A stretch of 8,909 nucleotides of DNA from Onstottus_A sp036505875 (GTDB lineage Bacteria; Acidobacteriota; Blastocatellia; UBA7656): assembly GCA_036505875.1 (NCBI GenBank), contig DASXSR010000138.1, positions 1 to 8,909 of the forward strand, in the 5' to 3' direction. Below the pieces are notes generated by a model. The model was not told where the DNA came from and did no database searches. It worked only from the letters and a program-made list of their open reading frames with translations. Positions within the stretch are counted from its first letter, which is position 1; every line of letters begins with the position of its first letter. Of the stretch, positions 1-5,550 are shown in pieces. The translations under genes were made by a program, and so were the position numbers.

Positions 1-425
1 ATCCGGACCTCGCGCCCGAGCACGTGCGCAACTTTTTGAAGCTTGTCCAAAGCGGCTGGTACGACCACACTGCGTTTCATCGCATCGTACCCGGCTTCGT
101 GATTCAGGGCGGGCTCGGAGCGACTCGCGCCGACAACAAACCTCATCCGGCTGACAAGTGGGTGCACAAACTGAAAGGCGAGTTCAGCCCCACAGCGCTT
201 CACATTCGCGGCGTGCTGTCGATGGCGCGGGCGAGCGATCCCGATTCGGCCGAGACTTCTTTTTTCATCGTGCTGGGCCCGGCGCCGCATTTGGACGGCA
301 AGTACACGATCTTCGGCAAAGTAGTCGATGGCTTCGACACACTCGAGCTGATCGAGAAAGCTCCTCGCAACGGCGAGACTCCGGTCCAGCGCATCGAGCT
401 TATTGAAGCGGGGATCAAGCAGTGA
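1..425 (+). CDS. Cyclophilin-type peptidyl-prolyl cis-trans isomerase, C-terminal part
   Basis: The reading frame is open from base 3 and the first codons (PDLAPEHVRNF) are already conserved cyclophilin sequence, so the gene starts upstream of the window; the GTG at 24 is internal. About 140 residues are visible. The catalytic strand FHRIVPGFVIQGG carries the Arg and Gln that define cyclophilins. It is followed by GVLSMAR, then SAETSFFIVLG and the closing HLDGKYTIFGKVVDG loop. Family members isomerise peptide bonds before proline and help proteins fold. Without the N-terminus I cannot tell a cytoplasmic from an exported form. The segment between QGG and the SMAR strand is longer than in the smallest cyclophilins and contains a basic stretch (PADKWVHKLKGEF). 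The gene converges on the toxin remnant at 440-732, with only 14 bases between the two stop codons. Confidence 0.93.
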   Translation, partial: PDLAPEHVRNFLKLVQSGWYDHTAFHRIVPGFVIQGGLGATRADNKPHPADKWVHKLKGEFSPTALHIRGVLSMARASDPDSAETSFFIVLGPAPHLDGKYTIFGKVVDGFDTLELIEKAPRNGETPVQRIELIEAGIKQ

Positions 426-439
426 TTTCGAATCCGTTC

Positions 440-732
440 TTATTTCGATGCCGGGCCTCGCGCCGAGTGGAAAACGTCGATGACCTCGACCCGGTCACGT
501 CTAACTCGATAAACGATTCGATAGGGTCGCTCGATAAGCTCGCGGACATTCTTGCGCCGTCGATGTGGAACCATGCGCCCGGAGAGAGGAAAAGTTGCAA
601 GCTGGTCACCCCGACTTAGTATCTTAGTATACGATCAATAACTCGATGAGCGTTTGCCTCCGAATCAGCCGAGATGTGCGCGTGTATCGCGGCGAGCGAT
701 CTCAACGCTCGGTCTGACCAGACAACTCTCAT
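440..732 (-). pseudogene. parE-like (RelE/ParE family) toxin broken by an 8-bp tandem duplication
   Basis: The ATG at 732-730 overlaps the antitoxin TGA as ATGA, the usual toxin-antitoxin coupling. The first segment reads MRVVWSDRALRSLAAIHAHI and continues to VIDRILRY before a premature TAA at 618-616, giving a 38-residue product. The break lies in two adjacent copies of ATACTAAG (630-623 and 622-615). Removing one copy restores one continuous frame: VIDRILSRGDQLATFPLSGR, then MVPHRRRKNVRELIERPYRI, VYRVRRDRVEVIDVFHSARG and PASK, ending at TAA 442-440. The restored protein is 94 residues, close to the usual 90-100 of ParE. It has the family landmarks: the VVWSDRA start, FPLSGRMVP, NVRELI, YRIVYRV and VFHSAR. 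ParE toxins poison DNA gyrase in characterised members, and other members of the superfamily cut mRNA. No other frameshift or stop is seen, so the lesion looks recent, phase-variable, or a sequencing or assembly error. The frame and family call come from my own translation. Confidence 0.88.
615..630. repeat. 8-bp tandem duplication, ATACTAAG twice (minus strand)
   Basis: On the minus strand two exact copies of ATACTAAG abut at 630-623 and 622-615. They lie inside the toxin reading frame, and the extra 8 bases are the sole cause of its frameshift. One copy gives an open frame, two give a stop. A slipped-strand event could add or remove a unit. Confidence 0.9.
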
Positions 733-920
733 TGAGACATTCCCAACTTTTCCCGGATCTGGTCACTGGTCCAAACTCGTCCCGCCTCAATGTCAGCAAT
801 TCCTTCCTCGATCAGCTGTTGTTCGAGCATGACGCGCGTAAGGTCTTCCCAAGTGGCGTCGTCCGGCATCGAATCGATGAGCTTCAGAGCTTGTTGCTTG
901 ACGTATGTGGTTTCCTCCAT
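729..920 (-). CDS. Small acidic antitoxin of a ParE-type toxin-antitoxin pair
   Basis: This 63-residue protein starts at ATG 920 behind a GAGGA ribosome-binding site six bases upstream. Its N-terminal half (KLIDSMPDDATWEDLTRVML) and its C-terminal half (QLIEEGIADIEAGRVWTSDQ, then IREKLG) match the pattern of the small antitoxins that precede ParE/RelE toxins in many bacteria. In these, a helical region binds the toxin and represses the shared promoter. The next gene is a parE-like frame starting in an ATGA overlap, which strongly supports the role. The antitoxin frame is intact while the toxin is broken, so the protein may now be an orphan with only a regulatory or protective role. I cannot assign an exact antitoxin family. 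Confidence 0.75.
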   Translation of the reverse strand: MEETTYVKQQALKLIDSMPDDATWEDLTRVMLEQQLIEEGIADIEAGRVWTSDQIREKLGMSQ

Positions 921-940
921 CTGGATTCCTCAGCGCGAAA

Positions 941-949
941 ATTCTACCA
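941..949 (-). promoter_or_regulatory. Putative extended -10 promoter of the antitoxin-toxin operon
   Basis: The minus strand reads TGGTAGAAT, an extended -10 (TGn followed by TAGAAT), 20 bases upstream of the antitoxin ATG. A start site about seven bases downstream would leave a short leader holding the GAGGA ribosome-binding site. I see no good -35. The 94 bases between this gene and the divergent Smr gene must hold both promoters. Confidence 0.4.
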
Positions 950-1014
950 TAAGAGAGCTCGTATTGACTCGCGAACCAACAGCTTCTCCCATTAGATTGT
1001 ACTCACAGATTGCT

Positions 1015-1404
1015 ATGTTTGATTTCTTCAGAAAGAAGCTCGAAGCAAGGCGTCCGTGCCGCGATGAGGCTGCGCCTCCCGATGAGGCTGAACAAGGCAA
1101 CTCGCTCGACCTTGACAATCCTTTTCCTGACATCGTCACCGTCGAATTCCAGGATGTGATTGATCTGCACTCGATCCCGCCGCGACAGGCCCGAGCGGTG
1201 GTTGAAGAATATCTCGAAGAAGCGCACCGCCGCGGCATGCGTTGGGTTCGAATCATTCACGGCAGAGGAATCGGAGTGCAGCGGGAAATGGTTCGCTCGA
1301 TCCTCTCGCGCACGCCTTATGTGATTGATTATCGAGACGCGCCCGGCGAAGCTGGAGGCTGGGGCGCTACAGTTGTGACGTTGGGCGTCGAACGTGCAAA
1401 ATAA
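1015..1404 (+). CDS. Smr (small MutS-related) domain protein
   Basis: The frame is open upstream, but the ATG at 1015 gives a sensible 129-residue protein (MFDFFRKKLE start). The longer versions would run back over the antitoxin gene on the other strand. The ribosome-binding site is weak, so the start is less certain than the domain. Residues 1-38 are a charged, probably disordered lead. Residues 45-127 form the Smr domain: VIDLH at 48-52 is the conserved LDLH-type motif, a helix rich in Arg and Glu follows, and HGRG at 82-85 is the second hallmark, followed by VQREMVRSIL and a GGWGATVV end. Stand-alone Smr proteins bind or nick nucleic acid; some act on branched DNA and others cut mRNA or rescue ribosomes. 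No MutS part is present, and the substrate here is unknown. The gene is divergent from the toxin-antitoxin pair and convergent with the TonB/TPR gene, 29 bases away. Confidence 0.9.
   Translation: MFDFFRKKLEARRPCRDEAAPPDEAEQGNSLDLDNPFPDIVTVEFQDVIDLHSIPPRQARAVVEEYLEEAHRRGMRWVRIIHGRGIGVQREMVRSILSRTPYVIDYRDAPGEAGGWGATVVTLGVERAK
1062..1090. repeat. 11-bp direct repeat, 18-bp period, inside the Smr gene
   Basis: CGATGAGGCTG occurs at 1062-1072 and again at 1080-1090. The period of 18 bases keeps the frame and encodes a doubled Asp-Glu-Ala motif in the disordered lead of the Smr protein. It looks like the decayed product of an in-frame tandem duplication. Confidence 0.7.
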
Positions 1405-1420
1405 GAACGTGCAGAATAAG
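1391..1420. repeat. 15-bp imperfect tandem duplication across the Smr stop codon
   Basis: AACGTGCAAAATAAG (1391-1405) is followed at once by AACGTGCAGAATAAG (1406-1420), 14 of 15 bases identical. The first copy contains the last codons and TAA of the Smr gene. The second copy lies in the short gap before the convergent TonB/TPR gene. Confidence 0.85.
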
Positions 1421-1433
1421 ATTGAAGGCTCTG

Positions 1434-2360
1434 CTAGTCTCCGTATTTGATCAGCTTGAGCAACTTTTTAGCCGTTTGTTCGTCAAGCGCTCGCAAGATA
1501 TAGTATTCTTCCATTGCCGACTTCCGGTCCCCTAACTGCAGGTAAGCTCGCCCCAAAGCAAAATGCGCTTCGGTAGAGTCTGGGCTAATGGTCACAGCTC
1601 GTTTGAAGGCCTCTATTGCCTCCTGCGTTTTTTCCTCGGCAAGGTAATATGTACCGACGAAGATCAAAGCGCTCGCGGCCCCCTCAAAATCGGTCCTGAT
1701 GGACACGGCGCTTTTGAAAGCTTCGAATGCTTCTCTTGGACGGTTAAGAACCTCGTTTGCGCGGCCAATCTCGAAATACGCTAAACCGAAATCGGGATTC
1801 AAATTGATTGCTCGCTTTAAGGCCGCGAGGCCTTTTTCGTAATAGTTCTCCGCGATGTACTGTCTGCCGAGGTCATACTGAAGGTCAGCGAAATCGGGGT
1901 TAGCGCGCGCCCTTTCGATAAGCCACTCCAACTCCTTCGAATACGGTAACAGGAAGTTAAAAGTGATCGTGCCGATGACTTTTACCCTCACACCGGAGAG
2001 TTCAGTGGGTGCAAATGTCCAAACTTGCGCTGCCGCTATCGCAGCATCTTTCAAGAGGGGGTGACCCGAAATCGCCCGCGCTGACATCACGTTGCCTTCT
2101 TCATCGATCGTTACCTCGACCACCACCGCGCCGCTCACTCGCGCCGCCTTCGCCAGCGGCGGATAAGCAGGCTCGACACGTCTTGTAGCCGAGCCTTGAA
2201 GCACGCCACCGGATTTGCGGATTATCTTTGGCACTTCTCCTTGCTGCGGTGGCGGCGGAGGAGGAGGTTGTTCTTGAGCAATTGCGGTTGATGCCACGCA
2301 CGAACCAATTGCGAGAGAGCAAATGACAAGTTTGAGAACTGAGTGTTGATTTAACTGCAT
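1434..2360 (-). CDS. Secreted protein with TonB C-terminal domain and TPR repeats
   Basis: The protein has 308 residues from ATG 2360, with a GGAGGT ribosome-binding site five bases upstream. Residues 1-28 are a Sec signal peptide (VICSLAIGS core, AIA-QE cleavage). A proline run (32-38) and a short linker lead to a TonB C-terminal domain at about 52-137, with SATRRVEPAYPPLAKAARVS, then VVVEVTIDEEGNV and the QVWTFAPTE strand. About four tetratricopeptide repeats follow (roughly 158-191, 192-225, 231-262, 263-296), seen as repeated ALKRAINLNPD, AFKSAVSIRTD and AFKRAVTISPD elements. Classical TonB is fixed in the inner membrane by an N-terminal helix. This one appears to be cleaved and released into the periplasm, so it is unlikely to transmit proton-motive force and more probably is a binding or assembly protein. 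It is the second gene of a unit with the YbjN-like gene, 21 bases downstream of its stop. Confidence 0.9.
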   Translation of the reverse strand: MQLNQHSVLKLVICSLAIGSCVASTAIAQEQPPPPPPPQQGEVPKIIRKSGGVLQGSATRRVEPAYPPLAKAARVSGAVVVEVTIDEEGNVMSARAISGHPLLKDAAIAAAQVWTFAPTELSGVRVKVIGTITFNFLLPYSKELEWLIERARANPDFADLQYDLGRQYIAENYYEKGLAALKRAINLNPDFGLAYFEIGRANEVLNRPREAFEAFKSAVSIRTDFEGAASALIFVGTYYLAEEKTQEAIEAFKRAVTISPDSTEAHFALGRAYLQLGDRKSAMEEYYILRALDEQTAKKLLKLIKYGD

Positions 2361-2381
2361 GGCTGACCTCCATTTTGGCGA

Positions 2382-2864
2382 TCATTTCGCGCCAGCGAGG
2401 AACGGTTTGACCTGCGGATACATTTCATCTGCCGCGTTGGCGATCTGTTCGACGAGGTATTTCAATTCCTGGTTGTCCAGCAACCTTAAATGCGTGTCCA
2501 TTCTCACGTAAAGCATCTCCTCGGACAACGCAATCTTGATCGAGTCGAATTTGTGATTCAACTCAAGCAGCTTAGTCAACGCTGCAGGCTGCAGCTTTAG
2601 GTCTTTGCGGTCGGCGAGCTTCACCATCACCAGCAGTATGTCTTCAGCGAGGGCGAGTCTGATCCCGAACGTCTTGACGTTCTTGCCCGTGCCTGGAATC
2701 TCCCAAACGCCGTCGCCCACCTTGGTGTAGCTGTAGCCCGACTTCTCGAGCAGCGCAACTATGTCAGCCGCGCTCTTGGTGGCTTGAGCGTGAATCGGCC
2801 GGATCGCGAATGTTGAAACGAGCGCGATGACCAAAACATTGATCAAATGTCTTCTGTTTCGCAC
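2382..2864 (-). CDS. Secreted YbjN / type III chaperone-like domain protein
   Basis: The frame is open to an ATG at 2897, but the strongest ribosome-binding site, AGGAGGT at 2876-2870, sits five bases before a GTG at 2864. An extended -10 element overlaps the upstream ATG. I therefore start the protein at GTG 2864, giving 160 residues. Residues 1-26 are a Sec signal (NVLVIALVSTFA core, IHA-QA cleavage). The mature part opens with ADIVALLEKSGYSYTKVGDG and VWEIPGTGKNVKTF, then a hydrophobic strand (DILLVMVKLAD), helices and the segment IALSEEMLYVRMDTHLRLLD with a final VKPFL. This pattern resembles the YbjN domain, which shares a fold with type III secretion chaperones. No secretion system is nearby and the cellular role is unknown. 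It leads the unit with the TonB/TPR gene, which suggests a joint periplasmic role. Confidence 0.7.
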   Translation of the reverse strand: MRNRRHLINVLVIALVSTFAIRPIHAQATKSAADIVALLEKSGYSYTKVGDGVWEIPGTGKNVKTFGIRLALAEDILLVMVKLADRKDLKLQPAALTKLLELNHKFDSIKIALSEEMLYVRMDTHLRLLDNQELKYLVEQIANAADEMYPQVKPFLAGAK

Positions 2865-2869
2865 AAACG

Positions 2870-2876
2870 ACCTCCT
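2870..2876 (-). promoter_or_regulatory. Strong ribosome-binding site AGGAGGT deciding the GTG start at 2864
   Basis: AGGAGGT on the minus strand is followed by CGTTT and then GTG. This is near-ideal spacing and shortens the YbjN-like protein by 11 residues compared with the first available ATG. The shorter form also has the cleaner signal peptide. Confidence 0.75.
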
Positions 2877-2897
2877 GATCATCAATGCCTGCGGCAT

Positions 2898-2906
2898 AAT
2901 ATAACA
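2898..2906 (-). promoter_or_regulatory. Putative extended -10 promoter for the YbjN-TonB/TPR unit
   Basis: The minus strand reads TGTTATATT, an extended -10 (TG, one base, TATATT). A start site near 2891 would give a leader of about 27 bases holding the AGGAGGT site. The element lies in the 66-base gap after the oxidoreductase stop, so the two-gene unit can be transcribed on its own. No convincing -35 is seen. Confidence 0.5.
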
Positions 2907-2930
2907 ACTTGCGCCTTCTTCTACGTGAAT

Positions 2931-3908
2931 CTACCAGTGCAGGACAATCTTCCCAACGGCCTTCCTTGAAGCGAGAAACTCCATCGCGTCGGCGACTTGT
3001 TCCATGTGATAGCGACCACCAATCACCGGCTTCAACATTCCGCTCTCATAAAGCTCCATCAGCTCGTTCCAACCTTGTTCGATCTTTGCCGGATTGTTGT
3101 GGCGATAAGAACCCCAGTGAAGCCCCACCACGCTGTAGTTCTTTATCAGGATGTGATTCGAGACGAAGTTGGAAAACCTTCCGCTGGTGAATCCGACCAG
3201 CACCAGCCTTCCCTCGAAGGCGATGCACTTGGTGCTGCGCTCGCCGACCTCGCCTCCGACTGGATCATAGATCACATCGGCGCCACGCCCGCCTGTTTCG
3301 CGCTTAACCGCTTCCACGAAGTCTTCCGTTTGATAATTCAGCGCAACGTTAACGCCGTGCTCGCGAACCAGAGTGAGCTTATCATCCGAGCCGACCGTGC
3401 CGATGATCTTTCCAGCGCCGAGAGCGCGGGCGACCTGTACCGCCGCGAGCCCCACGCCACCGGCGGCCGAGTGAATCAAAACCGTTTCGCCCTTCTTGAG
3501 CGCTCCTCGATACGCAAGCCCGAAGTACGCCGTCTGGTAAACGAGAGGAAACGCCGCGCCTTCTTCATCGCTCATCGAGTCAGGCTTGGGGTGAGTGTGA
3601 CCCTCCTCGGCGATCGCGTACTCGGCGAACCCGCCCATCGCGACCTGCGCGATGACGTTTTGGCCTTCGGAAAACTTGCTGACATCGGGGCCGACCTTTT
3701 CGATGGTGCCGGCGATTTCAAAGCCGGGCGAAAACGGCAACGGAGGTTTGAGCTGATACTTGCCGGCGATGATCAGCAGATCAGGGAAGTTCAAGCCTGC
3801 GGTGTTGACGCGAACCAGAATCTGGCCGGCGTTCGGTTCGGGCGGCGGGATTTCGTCGATCACCAGATCGCGCGGCCCGCACCAGTCGTGTGCGCGAATC
3901 GCCTTCAT
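2931..3908 (-). CDS. NADPH:quinone oxidoreductase (zinc-free MDR family)
   Basis: The 325-residue protein is the usual length for quinone oxidoreductases of the medium-chain dehydrogenase/reductase superfamily. It starts at ATG 3908 with GAGGAGC seven bases upstream. Family signatures appear in order: the GroES-like N-terminal domain with AGLNFPDLLIIAGKY and PGFEIAGTIEKVG, the conserved PLVYQTAYFGL helix, and the nucleotide-binding loop SAAGGVGLAAVQVA (147-160) of the Rossmann fold. DVIYDPVGG follows, and the C-terminal GRLVLVGFTSGRF and HWGSYR segments complete it. There is no cysteine or histidine set for a structural or catalytic zinc, as expected for this branch. Members reduce quinones or enones with NADPH in the cytoplasm; the exact substrate, which may include acyl-CoA-like enones, cannot be told. 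The gene is divergent from the unknown gene at 3957, 48 bases away. Confidence 0.9.
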   Translation of the reverse strand: MKAIRAHDWCGPRDLVIDEIPPPEPNAGQILVRVNTAGLNFPDLLIIAGKYQLKPPLPFSPGFEIAGTIEKVGPDVSKFSEGQNVIAQVAMGGFAEYAIAEEGHTHPKPDSMSDEEGAAFPLVYQTAYFGLAYRGALKKGETVLIHSAAGGVGLAAVQVARALGAGKIIGTVGSDDKLTLVREHGVNVALNYQTEDFVEAVKRETGGRGADVIYDPVGGEVGERSTKCIAFEGRLVLVGFTSGRFSNFVSNHILIKNYSVVGLHWGSYRHNNPAKIEQGWNELMELYESGMLKPVIGGRYHMEQVADAMEFLASRKAVGKIVLHW

Positions 3909-3930
3909 TCAGCTTGCTCCTCGGAGAAGT

Positions 3931-3939
3931 TGTTATAAT
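3931..3939 (+). promoter_or_regulatory. Extended -10 promoter of the 136-aa protein gene
   Basis: TGTTATAAT is a perfect extended -10 (TGn then TATAAT). It ends 17 bases before the ATG at 3957, so the leader would be only about 11 bases, with AAGGA at 3943-3947 at or near its 5' end. This implies a leader too short for an ordinary ribosome-binding site. The -35 region is poor, as often seen with extended -10 promoters. Confidence 0.55.
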
Positions 3940-3956
3940 CTCAAGGATAGTTCGAA

Positions 3957-4367
3957 ATGTCTATGGGCTTCACGATTCAGTCGGGTCGGATTGAAGACCT
4001 CGACACACCAAACGGACACATCGCCTTCATTCGGGCGCAGTGGCGCGACTTTGCCGCCTTCGCGTGGGAGAAGTATTCGAGCGAGGGCCGCGGAGCTGTG
4101 GTCGTCGATCTGCGCAATGCGTCCAAGTCCGGCGCCAATCTGCGGGTTCCTACCTATTACGTCGCCGACGGCAGCGAGCGATTATCCATTCGAGGCGGCT
4201 GGCCGAGCGAAGAGATCGCGCAAGTGATCAGGGACTACGATCCGGAACAAGATGTCGTATTCATATTCCTGAGACTCGACGGCGATGTCTTTCACTACAA
4301 CGCGTCTGACGACTTGGCGCCGCCTCAGGCTCACGCAGCCACGCACGAGCAGGGCAAACCGCATTAG
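3957..4367 (+). CDS. Unrecognised 136-residue protein
   Basis: I do not recognise the family. The frame opens at ATG 3957 (a second ATG two codons later is possible) and ends at TAG 4367. The protein looks soluble: no signal peptide, membrane segment or cysteine. It looks conserved rather than random, with an N-terminal acidic part and a helix around ARWEKY-like residues (AQWRDFAAFAWEKY, 27-40). A GRGAVVVDLRNA strand (45-55) and VPTYYVADGSERL (64-76) follow, then RGGWPSEEIAQVIRDYDPEQ (79-98) and the strand DVVFIFLRLDGDVFHYN (99-115). The tail after 120 is Ala, His and Pro-rich and probably disordered. An alternating strand-helix pattern suggests a small alpha/beta domain. It has its own promoter, is divergent from the oxidoreductase and convergent with the TonB gene (23-base gap). 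The overlapping frames here on either strand are shadows. Confidence 0.8.
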   Translation: MSMGFTIQSGRIEDLDTPNGHIAFIRAQWRDFAAFAWEKYSSEGRGAVVVDLRNASKSGANLRVPTYYVADGSERLSIRGGWPSEEIAQVIRDYDPEQDVVFIFLRLDGDVFHYNASDDLAPPQAHAATHEQGKPH

Positions 4368-4390
4368 CATGGCAGCCACGCGTCGCAAAC

Positions 4391-5380
4391 TCATCTGAGA
4401 TTGAATTCGATTTCAACGTTGCTGAGCCAATATGAGATGGGCCGACCATTTTTCATCGCAGGACTGAATCGCATCTGGTATGCGGCGCGTATAGCCTGTT
4501 CGTTCAGGCCATCCGGCAGACCGCGGGTGACGAGAACCTCTCGCACGCTACCACGCTCGTCAACCAACACTCGTACGCGCACGACGCCCTGCACTTTGTT
4601 CTTGCGCGCGTCTTCGGTGTAAAGGGGCCGCGGTTCGTTCAACAAGATAGGCCGCCTATCCACCACAGTTTGTTGGGCTTCCCGCCTGGGTCGTCCTCCG
4701 ACATGAAACTCTCCATCGTTGATGTTTCCGCCGTGGCCTGGACCATACCCGGGCCCGTCGCCAGGCCCGATCCCTCCGCCAACTCCTATCCCTATTCCCC
4801 CATCCGATCCTGGTCCTGGCGAGGGGGGACCAGTGACGCCGTCGGGCAATCCGGTTGCGCCCAGATCATCACGCTTGAGTTGAATTCTCGGATCACCCAT
4901 AATCGCCTCGATCACCGGCAACGCGGGCGGACTCACTTCTTGCTCGGGTCGCGGCGACACGATCGGTCTCATCAAGAACTCTGGCGGCTCTCCAGCCGAA
5001 GGTGGTTGATCCTTCTTGCGTCCGCCGCCGCCTCCACCGCCGGCTCTGTCGTCGCCGTCGGGCATTTCAGATTTCGGCGGAGGCCAGCCAGTGATGATTA
5101 AACTGTGCCTCTCATCGACCGCGAGGGTTCGGTGATTAGCCATCGACGAGAGAATTAGCATACAAAGAAACGCTACTCCATAAAATGAGACGCCAACCGC
5201 CAGCCCCACTCTCAACAAACACTTACGCTGGCGCCCACCGGCATTAGGTCTAAGGGCGCTTGTGATAAACATCGCCGGCTCATCGCGAAACTCGCGCCAG
5301 CCTTCCTTCAATACCTCTTTCAACCGTGAGATCACACACGGCTGCTCGAGTGTCGAAAAGAACGAACCACTGTTGTGCAT
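4391..5380 (-). CDS. TonB family protein with inner-membrane anchor and glycine-rich linker
   Basis: The frame is open to a GTG at 5422, but that codon has no ribosome-binding site. The ATG at 5380 has GGGGAG just before it, so I use it, giving 329 residues. Residues 1-55 are cytoplasmic and basic, and 56-80 form one membrane helix (VGLAVGVSFYGVAFLCMLIL core). A long linker follows: a seven-glycine run (114-120), Pro-rich stretches, then a Gly-rich tract at about 187-218. The C-terminal TonB domain spans roughly 245-329, with NEPRPLYTEDARKNKVQG, then VVRVRVLVDERGSVREV, QAIRAAYQMRFSPAMKNG and a NVEIEFNL final strand. The role is energising outer-membrane transport together with ExbB and ExbD, or a related envelope function. 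No ExbBD or receptor is in the window. A glycine-rich linker instead of the Pro-Lys one of enterobacteria is common in acidobacterial relatives (from general knowledge). Confidence 0.88.
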   Translation of the reverse strand: MHNSGSFFSTLEQPCVISRLKEVLKEGWREFRDEPAMFITSALRPNAGGRQRKCLLRVGLAVGVSFYGVAFLCMLILSSMANHRTLAVDERHSLIITGWPPPKSEMPDGDDRAGGGGGGGRKKDQPPSAGEPPEFLMRPIVSPRPEQEVSPPALPVIEAIMGDPRIQLKRDDLGATGLPDGVTGPPSPGPGSDGGIGIGVGGGIGPGDGPGYGPGHGGNINDGEFHVGGRPRREAQQTVVDRRPILLNEPRPLYTEDARKNKVQGVVRVRVLVDERGSVREVLVTRGLPDGLNEQAIRAAYQMRFSPAMKNGRPISYWLSNVEIEFNLR

Positions 5381-5438
5381 ACTCTCCCCAGGATGCCGGC
5401 ACACCTCGGCACGGGTAGACACCGGATCGGATGTTTTG

Positions 5439-5455
5439 AGAGGGGTTGACCCTCT
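5439..5455. other. Small hairpin in the leader region upstream of the TonB gene
   Basis: AGAGGG (5439-5444) and CCCTCT (5450-5455) can pair around a five-base loop. No T-run follows on the minus strand, so it is not an intrinsic terminator for the zinc-ribbon gene. It lies about 58 bases before the TonB start and could be a leader structure, an operator, or chance. The remaining 170 bases between these two genes show nothing else I can support. Confidence 0.3.
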
Positions 5456-5550
5456 ACCATTCGTGTTTTGATTTAGGAACGGAAGTCGCGGGTGAACTTG
5501 CGAGCGATAGGGAAATATTCAGAGCCGGCTGCAGACTCTTAGGTTGTCAG

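Noticed and set aside
481..500. A possible second frameshift in the toxin remnant near the VEVIDVFHSAR segment.
   Set aside because: Careful reading of the reverse complement gives GACCGGGTCGAGGTC, which is in frame with YRIVYRVRR. Only the 8-bp duplication breaks the gene.
422..619. A 65-codon plus-strand frame just after the cyclophilin gene.
   Set aside because: It is antisense to the repaired parE reading frame, which explains the coding signal in this stretch.
2997..3938. A 313-codon open frame on the plus strand.
   Set aside because: It lies opposite the quinone oxidoreductase, has no recognisable motifs, and is a GC-driven shadow frame.
1434..5380. A complete Ton energy-transduction locus.
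   Set aside because: Two TonB-type proteins occur, but no exbB, exbD or TonB-dependent receptor is present, and one of the two lacks a membrane anchor.
5439..5455. Intrinsic terminator for the zinc-ribbon gene.
   Set aside because: The hairpin is short and is followed on the minus strand by CAAAACAT rather than a T run.
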